NCBI GenBank assembly: GCA_963669155.1
Contig: OZ022593.1
Span: 12,923,427-12,987,426, forward strand
Source of the DNA: Arbacia lixula
Lineage: Eukaryota > Echinodermata > Echinoidea > Arbacioida > Arbaciidae
Length of the DNA stretch: 64,000 bases
Direction of reading: 5' to 3'
A program made the translations under genes and the position numbers. Numbering within the stretch: position 1 is the stretch's first letter; every line of letters begins with the position of its first letter. Positions 23,000 to 34,224 of the stretch are shown piece after piece. The notes under the pieces were generated by a model. It worked only from the letters and a program-made list of their open reading frames with translations, ran no database searches and was not told the origin of the DNA.

Positions 23000-23830
23000 T
23001 GTACACTGTTTTACAATATCAACATATATGTTGTTATATCCGGGACTATAACCGTTACGAAAACTTTTGATAATTTGAATTACTTCTAGTTTGGGGACAG
23101 GCTTGAGATATACAGAAGTATTGAAAGCGTTATAGACATAACATCAGAGAAAGGTAAATTGGTTGGTGGTAAAGAGTTCGACAAATTGTGCCCCACGTTC
23201 ACAAAGAAGTCATTAAACACATTAGCGATTCAGTATGGATTATGTATTTTAGTACCATTGTGAATGATTGGGCCAGTTTGAGTTGAGGCATGTTTACCTA
23301 AAAAGTTTTTTTTAGGAATTGCTAAGTCTCTCTCAGATTATTTTGTAATTTATCAAACCCATCATGAAAATACTTTCCCTTGAAAAACCAATACATGTAT
23401 TGAGTTTATTACAATATTTTTGGTATTTAGTTTCGTTTTCCTCAATGTATAAAGAATGCATGTAAAAAAACATGTTTTGTTTTGTTTTTATTGAGTTTAA
23501 AATGGCATTATTTTTCCATGGCTTTTGAACGGCGGATAGAACATACCGGTTTTAAAGGCATCTGCAAATCATATATCGATGCGAAACGTTTTACGAAATA
23601 ATCATATGCTTTATTTACGTCATTAGTTTCAAAGAAATTGGACCAATCAATGCGGCTTAAATTACGAAGAAACGATTGGATAGCGGTAGGAGTTACCTTA
23701 CGTCTTTGTAACAGATTTCTCTGTTATTTGGAAAATCGAAAAGTGATCGCTGGCGTCAGACAAAAGAATTCCTGTAGAACTAGGATCATTAAAGGCGTTA
23801 GTAAATATCTTACCAATCAATGTTGCACAC
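23000..23830 (-). mobile_element. CR1/L2-like LINE, endonuclease-to-RT linker (minus strand)
   Basis: Minus-strand text: G-I-L-L-S-D-A-S-D-H-F-S-I-F (endonuclease end), then K-T-F-R-I-D-I, and I-A-N-V-F-N-D-F-F-V-N-V-G (linker before RT). This is the upstream half of the element at 20375-20880, separated from it by the RTE-like LINE. Confidence 0.7.
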
Positions 23831-23842
23831 TCTTACACGTAC

Positions 23843-24004
23843 GAGTTCGAAGAGGCTTTCGTCTTGGAGCTCGCCATCGTCGGTTTTCAGCTCGGGGTTG
23901 TCGGAGGTGACCGTGGTGTTGAGTTCCAGAAGGAAGAAGCTGTCCAGGTCTCCCACCACATTGAACACGTCTGACGACGAGGACGACAGGCGAGCACGTG
24001 GGCC
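23843..24004 (-). CDS. Exon-like 54-codon frame of an unknown protein
   Basis: On the minus strand an acceptor (CTACCGCAG) and a donor (GTACGTGTAAG) flank a frame of exactly 54 codons, phase 0 at both ends. It reads G-P-R-A-R-L-S-S-S-S-S-D-V-F-N-V-V, then G-D-L-D-S-F-F-L-L-E-L-N-T-T-V, S-D-N-P-E-L-K-T-D-D and ends E-S-L-F-E-L. The base composition is much more GC-rich than its surroundings. A second, diverged copy lies at 24806-24971. I do not recognise the family. Neighbouring exons are not evident, so it may be an orphan exon. Confidence 0.4.
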
Positions 24005-24805
24005 CTGCGGTAGATGGAGTGATGTGAAAACACTTGCGATTGGAACTGAACGGATCTCGTGGTGGCATAGCATGATATTTGACACTGCCGGGCGTCATTA
24101 TCCTTGACAAATATACTGTCATGTAGACCTTTTTATATGAGATTAAAACGAAGAGCAGGTACATAGCATTATATAGTATGAGAGCTGAAAAACTGATTTT
24201 TTTCGGTGTGACACAGGTGCTTGAGGGGTTGGGTTGCCTTTCGGGAGGGTGGGAGGTTTCCGGTCATGGCAATGTCTCATCAAAAGTAATAGCGACCACA
24301 ACGAATGTACTGCTGCCGATTTCCATTCATGTCAATGAAAAACTAACAGTAATCCCATTTGGAAGCCTGTCAGCGACGGGCACGGGAATATTAATCAGGT
24401 CATATGGACAGAGGAGAGAGAGAGGCAGAAAGAGAGAGAGGGGGTAGAGAGAGAGAGGAATGGGGAGGGTAGATGGGGAACGACAGATAGAGAAAGATAT
24501 ACACTGGTATATAAGAGAGAGATAGGGAAAAGAACGAAAGGGAGATAGAATGGGAGACAGATAAAGAAAAGGAGAAAGACAAAAGAGAGAGAAAGAGAGA
24601 AGGGAATGAGAGAGAGAGAGAAAGAGAGAGAGAGCCGTGTTTCATTCGGGTGATGTCATGGAAACATAATTATACGTGTGTACCTACAACACAGCACAGC
24701 TTGGTTGATATGTTCAGACGATTTATATTGCAAACGATTATATACAAATCTGATACGAATATTGTCACAATAAAATGTGTTAGATCACAGATGCATTACA
24801 TAACT

Positions 24806-24971
24806 CTTGTCGGTTTTCAGCTCCAGGTTGTCGGAGATGACTGTGGTGTTGAGTTTCAGGAGGGACAAGCTGTTCAGGTCTCCCACCATAAGACGTCGGA
24901 CGACGAGGAAGACAGACCCTGAGCACAACAGGCAGAGCACGTAGACCCTGCGGTAGATGAAGTGATGTGAA
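24806..24971 (-). pseudogene. Second copy of the 54-codon exon, truncated
   Basis: It shares the acceptor CTACCGCAG and the block G-D-L-N-S-L-S-L-L-K-L-N-T-T-V plus D-N-L-E-L-K-T-D with 23843-24004. The 5' part differs by an indel and the 3' end is lost at the duplication junction. Probably non-functional. Confidence 0.4.
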
Positions 24972-25149
24972 AACACTTGCGATTGGAATTCAACGGATTT
25001 CGTGGTGGCATAGAATAATATTTGATTTGGTGTTGCACTTATTTTTCTTGAAAATTGCAAAATAAAAATGTGATAAGAAACACAGTTTCGAGAGACAAAA
25101 TAGGGAAATAAAGATACTTTTTTCCAAGCTGACAACAGCTAATTCGTGC

Positions 25150-25279
25150 TGTGCAAAGGTCATCAAAGCATTGTATTGATTGTGGAATGCTTTGAAAATC
25201 CATTAGCATGCTTTAGTATATCCATACAGATGTTTAAATATGTTATGCAAGAGTTGTTTCTCCTTCCTAACACTTTCTG
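25150..25279 (-). mobile_element. hAT-like miniature element, 5' fragment
   Basis: Inverted copy of the first 130 bases of the 17730 and 34225 elements: AGTGTTAGGAAGGAG, then AAACATCTGTATGGATA and a CATGCTAATG block. Confidence 0.6.
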
Positions 25280-25382
25280 GTCATATGGTCTTTGAGCTGA
25301 AGAAGGGGGGGGGGGTCTTGGTAATGTCTCGTTTAAAAGTAGAATTAATATGAATCCATTTACTTCAAAGAGGTACTTGCTC

Positions 25383-25866
25383 AAAGGGAAAGTTTACCCA
25401 TGTAACATGTCGATTCTATGTTTATGTTCATGTAAGATACTTTAAAATGGCTCTAAAATGATAGCTTTTGGTTGAGAAAGTACCACACGAAACCCGTCTT
25501 ACATTTTCCGTGCTGCCATTCAAAATTGTGACATGACATACAAACAAATTAAACCCCTCTACTCATTGGTTGCAATCTGTTCTCTCTCGTGCCTTAATAT
25601 TCAGAAACGTTTGAATGTAAATTCCAAATTTCATTTATCGCTATACTGCTATTATAAGAAATAAAATCGTATTTCATAAAATATTTCTATCACTCGTTAA
25701 AACATTACATATATTTTTTAGCTTCAAAATATCGAATTATCTTTCCTTTGTAACGACAATCTAAGAGCAAATCAGAAGAATTCAACCCAAATCTGCCGTT
25801 TTAGAGCCATGTTTAACTATCATGAATGAATTGTTGACATGTGTCATGGGTAAACTTGCCCTTTAA
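25383..25866 (+). mobile_element. Miniature inverted-repeat element, AAAGGG ends
   Basis: Terminal inverted repeats AAAGGGAAAGTTTACCCATG and, inverted, AAAGGGCAAGTTTACCCATG, each followed by an ACATGTC block. A second inverted pair (GGCTCTAAAA against TTTTAGAGCC) lies just inside. No coding frame. It sits inside the second copy of the tandem duplication only. Confidence 0.65.
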
Positions 25867-26106
25867 TCTCAATGGCTATTCGACAGCAAGGTTGCCCCCC
25901 CCCCCCCCCCGCTATATCCGCCGGTTTCGTTTTGGTGGAGCCCGTATAATTACCTCAACGAATGTACTGCTGCCGATTTTCATTCGTGTCAATGAAAAAG
26001 TAACAGTAATCCCATTAGTTAGCCTGTCAGCGACGAGCACATCCGGACGGGAATATCAATCGGTTCATATAGACAGAGGAGAGAGAGAAAGAGAGATAGA
26101 GAAAGA

Positions 26107-26149
<43 letters not shown>

Positions 26150-26514
26150 GGTGGGGTTAGCTGGGGAACGAGAAAGAGACATATACACACAGGTTTATAG
26201 GGAGAGTGAGAGATAGGGAAAAATACTGATACGAATATTGTCACAGTAAATTGTGTTATATCACGTTTAATCACATTTGCATTACATGACTTGTGTACAA
26301 GTGAAAGTGTTTGCCTGTCTCTGTCTCTCCAAAAACGCCCTCTTTCTCCCTAACCTCATGATTAATTCAGGAAGAGCTCTTGAAATCATTTATTAATGCA
26401 CACAAACAATCCTTCAACATGTATTATCCTTGTCTGAATTCGTGTTTTTGTCTAAAAAACGGTCCTATCAGCACTTTCTTTCTTCGTCTTTCTGTTCTTC
26501 GAGATACGCAGAAT

Positions 26515-26916
26515 AGACGTTTTCAAAATGTATTCACGACTAAACAGCCTAACTGGGTAGCAACGTGTTATTACATTGACTTGTACTTGTCCATTCATAT
26601 TGAATTGGTGGAGTGCACTTTTGAATCTTATTAGTTGTTGCTTCTCGGACAAACCTCAGACAAGCTTTGGGGTGTATAAAAATGGCATACATAACGAAAA
26701 TGGTATAATTACATAACTCTCCCTTTCCCCCTTCCTGATTCCTCACATACCCACGACTATTTCACCTCTGATTTTTTTCTTCTGGGCCATCGTCCTTTTA
26801 ACTCTCGTTTGTTCATTGTATTTCCCCCTCTCTCTTTCGACATACATCTCCAAACTCACGCACACACACTCACTCACTCATACATTTCGGTGGTCTCCCC
26901 CCCCCCCCGTCCTGTC

Positions 26917-26962
<46 letters not shown>

Positions 26963-27880
26963 ACAAACACACATACACACACCCATCCCTTTCGGGCGCT
27001 CTCTCTCTCTCCATCTCTCTTCTGGCTTTATTCCTTTTTTTGCTGTCTCCCACTTTATATCCTATCCTATCCCACTCATGATGTCTCTTCTCTCTCACAT
27101 TCAATCCTAAACTCTTCCAGATCGACCCCCCCCCCCCCCCGCACTCACACATACGCCGAGGTATACACACATCCCAATCACTGCAGTGCATAGTGATACG
27201 CACTTGTGATATAGAATATTGTCAGTAATGTAAAAACATAGGTATCATGTTACAACATGAAATAAGGCAAATTCTCACAAGTTTTTCTAAGCATGCTTAC
27301 CATGTGCCCATCGAGGGTGGTCGTACCCCTGTAGTGCAAATCGTACACAATCAAGACCAAAACGGGAAGACGGAGTCAAACACGATTGGATTTATTGCGC
27401 CATAAATCAAACTAAAACAAATCCGCTCAAAATACACCTCCCTCTTCAAAAATCGCTGCCGATGCAGACGTGTTCCATTAAAAACTGACAGGCGACAGTT
27501 AAGTAGCACGTCATGAATTGAGAACGATGAAAAAAAAATAAAGATGTTGGATGCTGTATGAATAGTAAACGCAACGCGCTGAAATTTCCGCTGTAGCACG
27601 TAGCGCTCAACGCTGTATGATGTACGGGGATTTAAAACACGCCCAGTCTGTGGAATGTGAAATTCTCTTAGCATTGCATAGAAAGCGAATAGACCATTTT
27701 TGTTATGTACGCAGATTTTATTCACGTTGTTCAAACAATTCGTTACTAATGGCAACTGAGGTTTGTCTAAGTAGCAACAATTAATAAGATTCAAAGTGCA
27801 TTCCATCCATTAAATACAATAACACGTTGCTACCCAGTTAGGGGGAAAGTCGTGAATACACTACGGAACGGTCTATTGTT
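26515..27880. repeat. Inverted repeat pair, about 120-bp arms
   Basis: AACTGGGTAGCAACGTGTTA and TTTGAATCTTATTA blocks at 26515-26640 recur inverted at 27765-27880. The 1.1 kb between them holds C-rich and (CA)n tracts. It may be the ends of a decayed element. Confidence 0.5.
26900..26990. repeat. (CA)n microsatellite
   Basis: A poly-C run is followed by long (CA)n; CT-rich sequence follows to about 27030. Confidence 0.9.
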
Positions 27881-28811
27881 GTTTCATTTGAGGGGGAATG
27901 TTGATTTGCATATGATTACGCAACACGTTATTGTTGCTATGCTAGGTGGAAGGGAGCTTTCGGGTTAGCCTCCAGTCGCGGTCATGACACTATACAGGCC
28001 AGTGACATATTTTGTTCTTTCCCACAAGCCTTCTATAATTACGGACATTTATAAACCCATACTTTTCGCCGGTAAGACAATTCATTTCTGTACAAATGAA
28101 AGATAGGGTTAGGTAAAAAAAAAAAAAAAAGGTTGACCTTGGAGTTAATTTCTTCCTTTGCTCGATCGCCTTAACGGGGTCAGATAGGAATTTCTCAGCA
28201 TTTTCCTTACTAGGTTCGCAAGGTCCATTATTTTGTGCGCTTATGTAAGCAAAATCGTATAGTTATCAAGTTGAGTGATAACTCAATTTCTAAAATTCAA
28301 TATTACACTGGTTATCGTCTCACAGTTATAATTATAAAGGAAATTCACACGTGATCAGTCAGTGTAATCGATACGACCAAGATCTCAAATATTGATGCTT
28401 CACGAATATGCAAGCATTCCACATGTTATACATGAGAGCAATGTTCTTCAGAATGTGCAATTTGACGATTACTAATATAAGTCTTAGGAATTCATTTCAG
28501 CATGCATGCTGGCGTACATCTAAACTATCCTCACCCCATATGCTTGCGCAGTTGTAACATGTAATACCTACAATGAATTTATAGAGATCCAATCGAGGAA
28601 TATTGTTACAACATGGCAAAAAAGCTCTAGACGAGATATCATCTTGAAGTACAAAAGTCTCAATTTCACAATATTCCGCATGATGTTTCATTAAAAGATT
28701 GCATGAATCGTTACTTTCAGATATTTTCCTTTCAGACAGGTAACATGAAAAACGTTACCAGCTGCTCCAAAGCTAGTATTTTCATCTCAAAAAGGATCAA
28801 ACTTCGTGATC

Positions 28812-28852
28812 GTTTGTTCTCATTAACTATAATATAGTTAATGAGAACAAAC
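28812..28852. repeat. Perfect 41-nt palindrome
   Basis: Two 20-base arms (GTTTGTTCTCATTAACTATA and its complement) surround one central base. Confidence 0.95.
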
Positions 28853-28869
28853 TTAACTTTAACTTTAAC

Positions 28870-28984
28870 TTAACTTTCATTGCTGAACTATTAATGCTGT
28901 CACTAAGAGCTTGTTGTATCTGTATATTATACAGATACAACAAGCTCTTAGTGACAGCATTAATAGTTCAGCAATGAAAGTTAA
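28870..28984. repeat. Perfect 115-nt palindrome (57-base arms)
   Basis: The arms 28870-28926 and 28928-28984 are exact reverse complements around a single T. They can fold into a hairpin with almost no loop. Only a short TTAACTTT-like tandem stretch separates it from the 41-nt palindrome. Confidence 0.95.
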
Positions 28985-29186
28985 AATGTACAAATCAGTG
29001 GCGCCCGAGCGAGGGAGCGAAGCGACCGATCCGGGGGGAGGGTGTGGGAGGTGGGTGTCCCCCCTCCCACGGTAGGAAGCTTTTGCAATTTTGAACCTGG
29101 AATCGTGCAATCTGATTCATACTTAATGAGGTAAAATAACAAACACAAGCGTGCACGCACGCACATACATACTCACACAAACACAT

Positions 29187-29220
<34 letters not shown>

Positions 29221-29397
29221 GAATAGTTTCGACAAGATCTACACACCGTGCCATACGAGTACAGAATGGACTGACACATATTAATTTTGCAGGGAGGGTT
29301 CATAATGGATCCAGGCGTAGTCTGGGTACCATTTGGCTTTAGTTTACTTAAATTTCTAGTAAGGGAATGGAAGAAGTTGCAGGTGATTGGGGCTATC

Positions 29398-29604
29398 TCA
29401 GCCGTCACAACCGGCATCAGTTTCATCCTCATCTTTCGCCTCAGATGCTCCATCGCCCTTAACGGCACTTTCTTCTGGTTGAACTTCCGAACGAAGAGGC
29501 CTATCTCCGACATCATCCGATTTCGATTCAGACGGCTGTTCGTCATTATGTTCTTCTTTCTCAATATGCTTGAAAAAGAAGTAATCTTTGATGTCTTCCT
29601 CTTC
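29398..29604 (-). CDS. Acidic C-terminal exon-like frame, 68 codons
   Basis: On the minus strand an open frame of 68 codons runs to a TGA whose complement lies at 29398-29400. It starts E-E-E-D-I-K-D-Y-F-F-F-K-H-I and is then rich in E, D, S and K (D-E-Q-P-S-E-S-K-S-D-D-V, then K-D-E-D-E-T-D-A). A plausible acceptor (CATAATAAG after a T-rich tract) lies just upstream. The composition looks like a real acidic, disordered C-terminus. Longer frames on both strands here are probably its shadows. Family unknown; no upstream exon was found. Confidence 0.35.
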   Translation of the reverse strand, partial: EEEDIKDYFFFKHIEKEEHNDEQPSESKSDDVGDRPLRSEVQPEESAVKGDGASEAKDEDETDAGCDG

Positions 29605-29775
29605 TTATTATGAATCCGAAAAAACAATTCACGCTGTGAATTATGTAAGGGACACACTCACATATATTTCCCCCCTAAAAAGTTAAGGAAGACAAGCCCT
29701 CCTGCTTAGCGGACTCACCACGTGTCTTTGTTTTCTAAATACAACAAAAAAAAAGTAAGCCCCCCCCCCCCCCCC

Positions 29776-30454
29776 CTGAGCAAAATAGTATAACTTCTTA
29801 TAGAAGCGGTTTTGGGCAAAATAATTTGACTAACCTCTGTGTGAAAATGAAATTAGTCTAATTAGTCATGCATGAGAGGGCAAATTGTAAAGCCAAAAAT
29901 GTAACTTTTAAAAAGTCACACGGGCAATTGTTTTTACCGATTTAACAGTATGTTTTGGCATTTCTTATGCGATTTTTAAAGTGTAATTCACTCAACCATG
30001 ACACGGAAATGACTTCTTATGTTTACATAATAGGTCATGTTAGATCTTTGTCAAAATATCCAGTTGTATTTTTTTCATAAAAATAAAGGGTTTTTAAAAG
30101 TTTAAGACTCAAGAGGGATGAGTATTTTAAACGGGGCTCACTCCACCATAACAATGGGTTAAATGTCGGGATAGGAGTAGGTGCATCGATAGATGGATGA
30201 TAAACAATGAAAGGACATAAGTTATGCACCAGAAATGGAATTCATCAAACATTCATATGACAGAAACCCCAGATTACCCTTGTGACTTTTGAAAAGTTAC
30301 ATTTTTGCCTCTTTAATTTGCCCACTCACGCATTCCTTATTGGATGAATATAATTTTCACACAGCAGTTAGTCAATAAGATGAGAAACAATCATGCCAAA
30401 TTATTTTGCCCAAAACCTCTTCAAAAAAAAAGTTATGCTATTTTGCTTAGTGAG
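29776..30454. mobile_element. Foldback element with arms of about 170 bp
   Basis: The ends are imperfect inverted copies: GCAAAATAGTATAACTT, GGTTTTGGGCAAAATAATTT, then GTGTGAAAAT and GGGCAAATT..AAATGTAACTTTT, mirrored at 30290-30454. The central 330 bp is AT-rich with no coding frame. Confidence 0.65.
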
Positions 30455-31038
30455 GACAAACCACACGATAACCACAAAATACTTGCAAGATTCTTTCTTT
30501 TTTACCGTCTGAATTGGCATTCACCGTGTGAATGCAGCTAAAACTAATAAACACAATTGCAATAATGATGAGGATTATTATTATCATCATCATCATCATT
30601 ATCATTATCAATATTATAGTTGTTTAGTTGTTATCATTATCATTTTTACTATTATAATCATCATTATGACTTATGAAGAAAGTAAATATCATTCCCCCAA
30701 ACCTGGGGGCGGGGGGGGGGGGGGGTTGTACATGGCACCCCCTTACCTTGTGAGGTGGGGGGTATGCATACCCCTCATCCCCCCCCCCCTCCCCCACCCG
30801 GTTGTCTACGCCCCTGGTACAAATGCAGGTAAGCGTGACGCAATCGTTGCTGCACCATATTGTTGAGAGCAGCTGCTAATACGAGACGGCTTCGATGCTG
30901 GTAGAAAGAATTCCTGCAAGCTGACCAAGAGTTTATAAAGAAAAGAATGCCACCATGAATCTTTTTTTTCTTCAAAAAATAGATAAATTAACAGTATTTA
31001 TTTGCATCACTTAATGTAGCAAACGTTATGTTTCTTGG

Positions 31039-31586
31039 TTAAAGGTGATATTCATAGAAAATCCAAAAATATGAAGATATTCATCTACAGAAAGTTGATA
31101 AGCCATACAATGAGCTCGGATGACATTCAAACAATATATCACTTTCCAAAAAGCGAGATTAGGGTGAAAACAATCACCGTATTCTCGGGGACAAATTTGC
31201 CCTACTGTCATCCGAAACAGCCTTTAGGTTTGACGTAAGAAAAGGGAGGCGTTATTGTGCATCAAATATGCAAATCCGCAGCTTCTTTTCCGCCAGAAGC
31301 ATCATGCATTGTTAATGAAACTGTCATGGCAGTTGCTAGTGGATTAACAGGTGTGATATACAATGGTCATTGTGAAGCGTATCCCGGCTGTGACGTACAC
31401 ACAACGCCGCTTTCCCTGAGGCGATTTCGTAGGTCAGGAAGAGAGTCAATTTAGTAAAATTTTACTGTCATTAAACACAAAACTGAACACTTTCATGGCA
31501 TGTTAGCTTCATAAATTGCTTTAATAAATCATTCAATTATAAAATAAACCATATTCATATTTATTTCCTATGAATATCACCTTTAA
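31039..31586. mobile_element. TTAA-flanked miniature element
   Basis: Terminal inverted repeats read TTAAAGGTGATATTCATAG at both ends, including a TTAA target duplication. The length is 548 bases and no transposase frame is present. Confidence 0.7.
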
Positions 31587-32499
31587 GTAATTAGGGGATC
31601 AATATTATCTTCCCGTTGACACTGATTTTTTATTTTTTTGCGGGCTTCTATTCTATCTAGCCTTTTCACAATCAACTATCATGCACCATTGAGTGACAAT
31701 TTGTGTTTTGTTTATTTCAATTTTGGTGGCCATTTTCAAAACTCATTGACTACATTTAATTTGTTTATATTTTCCATGATAGTTATTTTTCTATGGAAAT
31801 AGTATTTGCATCACTGTTCTTTCACGTTCTGAGCACTACCGAGTGTTCTTTCACTGTTAACTATCTTATATATGGTTATAAAAAGAGTCTTAAAAGATCT
31901 ATTATGTTTTATTTATTAGCATTATTATGTCATGATACTGAAGAATGGCGACCTTGAAAACATTTTTAGATGCCTCAAAACGATATCTCATATCATTCAA
32001 GATAGTATTTTAAACAAATGTTCAAAATGTGGTGCTTGTCGAAAAAAAAGTTAACAGGACGAAAGAAAAAAGTTAAGGCATGCACTGAGGGAGGGAACGA
32101 AGTCCCCCCATAATAACAAGGCGCTATGTTAATTTCGAGGATGGGGGGGGGGGGTCCTCCTTGTCCCCTCATCACATCAGTACGCGACTACATGTATATG
32201 TTAGATTATCCTTGGTTACTGCACAGTTTGGATAAATTTGAGAAAATACTCTTTTTTTTCTTAACATTTCGGACCGCAAGGCGCATTTCTGAGGTGGTGG
32301 GCGAGGGAGAAGAAGGGGGGGGGGGGGGGTGGCTAGTTCATGGGATGGGACAGATGGGATCCCCATTTGTAACAAATTTTTGCCATCCCCTCAGAATGAT
32401 CTGTCGAGTTCTTATGAAATCTAGCATTCTTAGATATGTATCCCAATTTTACAACCATTTGTGTCCCCCAATCTAACAAATCGAACAGCTTAAGGTCCC

Positions 32500-32960
32500 T
32501 AATACCTAAGGTGTTCTAGTTATTTATTCTTGAGAGTATTAGAAATATAAAAGAAAGTTTTTCCCCCTGGGGCGTTTTGTGGGATAACCCCCCCCCCCCC
32601 TCCCCAAGCCCCTTACTAATGTTCCCTATTACCACAGGATGATTCCTATCTAAAATTGGTTAAAATCCAGTTATTTATCTTGAAGAGAATGTTCGAGAAT
32701 AAGTGAAAAAAAATTCCCCCAGGGGGCTTCTGGGGGGTATCCCCTGGCCCTCTTGCCATTTATGACCACACATTTGAACAAGGTAAGGTACATATTGCCT
32801 AAGGATGATTCCTATCAAGTTTTTTTTTCAAGTCCGGCTGTGCGTTTTCGAAAAGAAGTTAATAACATTTAAATGCCCCCAGGACAATTTGGGGGCTGCC
32901 CCCATTTTGAGATACCTCTATATCTAATATTGTCTGAACTATGATTTTGAACATGTGTGC
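32500..32960 (+). repeat. Diverged tandem repeat, about 170-200-bp unit, in IR2
   Basis: Units share GGATGATTCCTATC, a TTCAAG/CTTGAG block, CAGTTATTTAT and a CCCCAGGGGG-type run. Mirrored units lie at about 63020-63660. Confidence 0.5.
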
Positions 32961-33599
32961 CACATTTGGTGCTTGTACACAAAAGTGCACGGTTATTAAC
33001 CTTATCAACCCCACTACTGTGGGTCGGTAAGTGTATGGATGAATGTATGTCTGTATGGGGGTGTGTGCGTGTGTGTTTTTGTGTATGTGTGTGTGGTGAA
33101 CGTGCAGTTCATACAAATACTGCTCTAAGAGAATAAAGACAGTTAACACAGTCAAGTTTTTAGTTCTAACACATAAAAGTGGCGCAATGCCAGAACAAAC
33201 AATTCAAAACTGTTTTCCCTGATTTCGTATTATTCCTAGAAGGAGATAATGAAATTTGACATAACTGACTCGCTGCCTTTACTCTCGAGCATTGTAAATT
33301 ACTTTAGTTTTTCCTAATTGGCATGATCATGAGCATGATCATATTTTGACATTTGTTTATAATTCCACTCACCATCATGACATTTGCTTTTGTAATCACA
33401 CCAATATCATAGTACGCCCGATGACCATCGTCATTGTGTATTTTTTATTATATTTATAGAACAATTAAACAGAGGGCAATGCAAAACCTATTGGCTAATT
33501 CCTGAACAGAAATACACGACTACACAATGTACACATACACGCGCGCGCGCCCACACATACATATAGCAAACGCACACGCAAACAACCTAGCCCATACTA

Positions 33600-33714
33600 A
33601 CATCCTCATACGCCAGCACGCACGCAACACACACACACACACACACACAGACACACAGACACACACATACACATACACACACATACACCCACCCACCTAC
33701 CCCCCCCCCCCCCA

Positions 33715-33750
<36 letters not shown>

Positions 33751-33760
33751 TACATACACA
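33600..33760. repeat. (CA)n microsatellite
   Basis: Long (CA)n interrupted by a poly-C run, inside the IR2 left arm. Confidence 0.9.
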
Positions 33761-33807
33761 TCACAGGTACAACCACACATGGCAATATTTTGAAGACAGG
33801 GACTGGT

Positions 33808-33980
33808 GACAATTTGTGCAAGGGGTGACAATTAGTGCAAGGAGTGACAATTTGTGCAACTAGTTATCAGTTTGCCTGCACAAATTGTCGCCCCTGAGGG
33901 TAAAAAATGGGAACATCACCTGCAGCACAAATTGACGTCGGCGACAATTTGTGCAGGGACGACAATTTGTGGTGCAACAG
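33808..33980. repeat. Cluster of 12-bp motif GCACAAATTGTC (left)
   Basis: At least seven copies or near-copies of GCACAAATTGTC occur in both orientations, about four of them exact. They are separated by short GC-rich spacers such as GTCGGCGACA. This is the inner end of the IR2 left arm. Confidence 0.8.
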
Positions 33981-34224
33981 ACGCTATAAAATATGCGCGC
34001 TGAAAATCATAAGAGAACAAGAGTTAAATGGATTGTCAAAGGAAAAAAAAATGTAACAATAAACTTCTAGATCATGATCTTGAATGCACCTCTAACAAAA
34101 ATTATTAACAATGTAAATTCTTAACAGTAAACTAAACAAATAAACTAAACGTGCACAGTACAGGGTCGTAGACTCCTTTCCGGAGAGCCAGCCACTTCCT
34201 CAGTGACGTGTAGCTGCATTCGAC

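Larger units (their letters stand above)
23850..26300 (+). repeat. Tandem segmental duplication (copies 23850-24800 and 24806-26300)
   Basis: The same landmarks recur in order: the exon-like frame, GTGAAAACACTTGCGATTGG, CGAATGTACTGCTGCCGAT, a GA-rich microsatellite and GATACGAATATTGTCACA. The second copy is longer because a hAT-like fragment and a TTAA-type miniature element lie within it. Confidence 0.7.
32229..33980 (+). repeat. Large inverted repeat IR2, left arm
   Basis: Its reverse complement begins at 61209 and runs to the window end. Shared landmarks are CGGACCGCAAGGCGCATTT, diverged tandem units with GATGATTCCTATC, AGAGGGCAATGCAAAACC, a (CA)n tract and a GCACAAATTGTC motif cluster. 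The arm may continue left of 32229, since its partner is cut by the window edge. Confidence 0.85.

Noticed and set aside
26809-27203. Overlapping frames of 90-125 codons
   Set aside because: Products of (CA)n and CT-rich repeats on both strands.
27351-27806. 151-codon open frame on the minus strand
   Set aside because: No recognisable motifs and no splice context. It starts in an inverted repeat and its composition looks like chance.
28995-29657. 220-codon frame on the minus strand
   Set aside because: Includes a CA-repeat translation, and its other part overlaps a better acidic frame at 29398-29604.
33808-33980. Possible CRISPR-like array of short repeats
   Set aside because: Repeats are 12 bp, in both orientations, irregularly spaced and in a eukaryotic genome.
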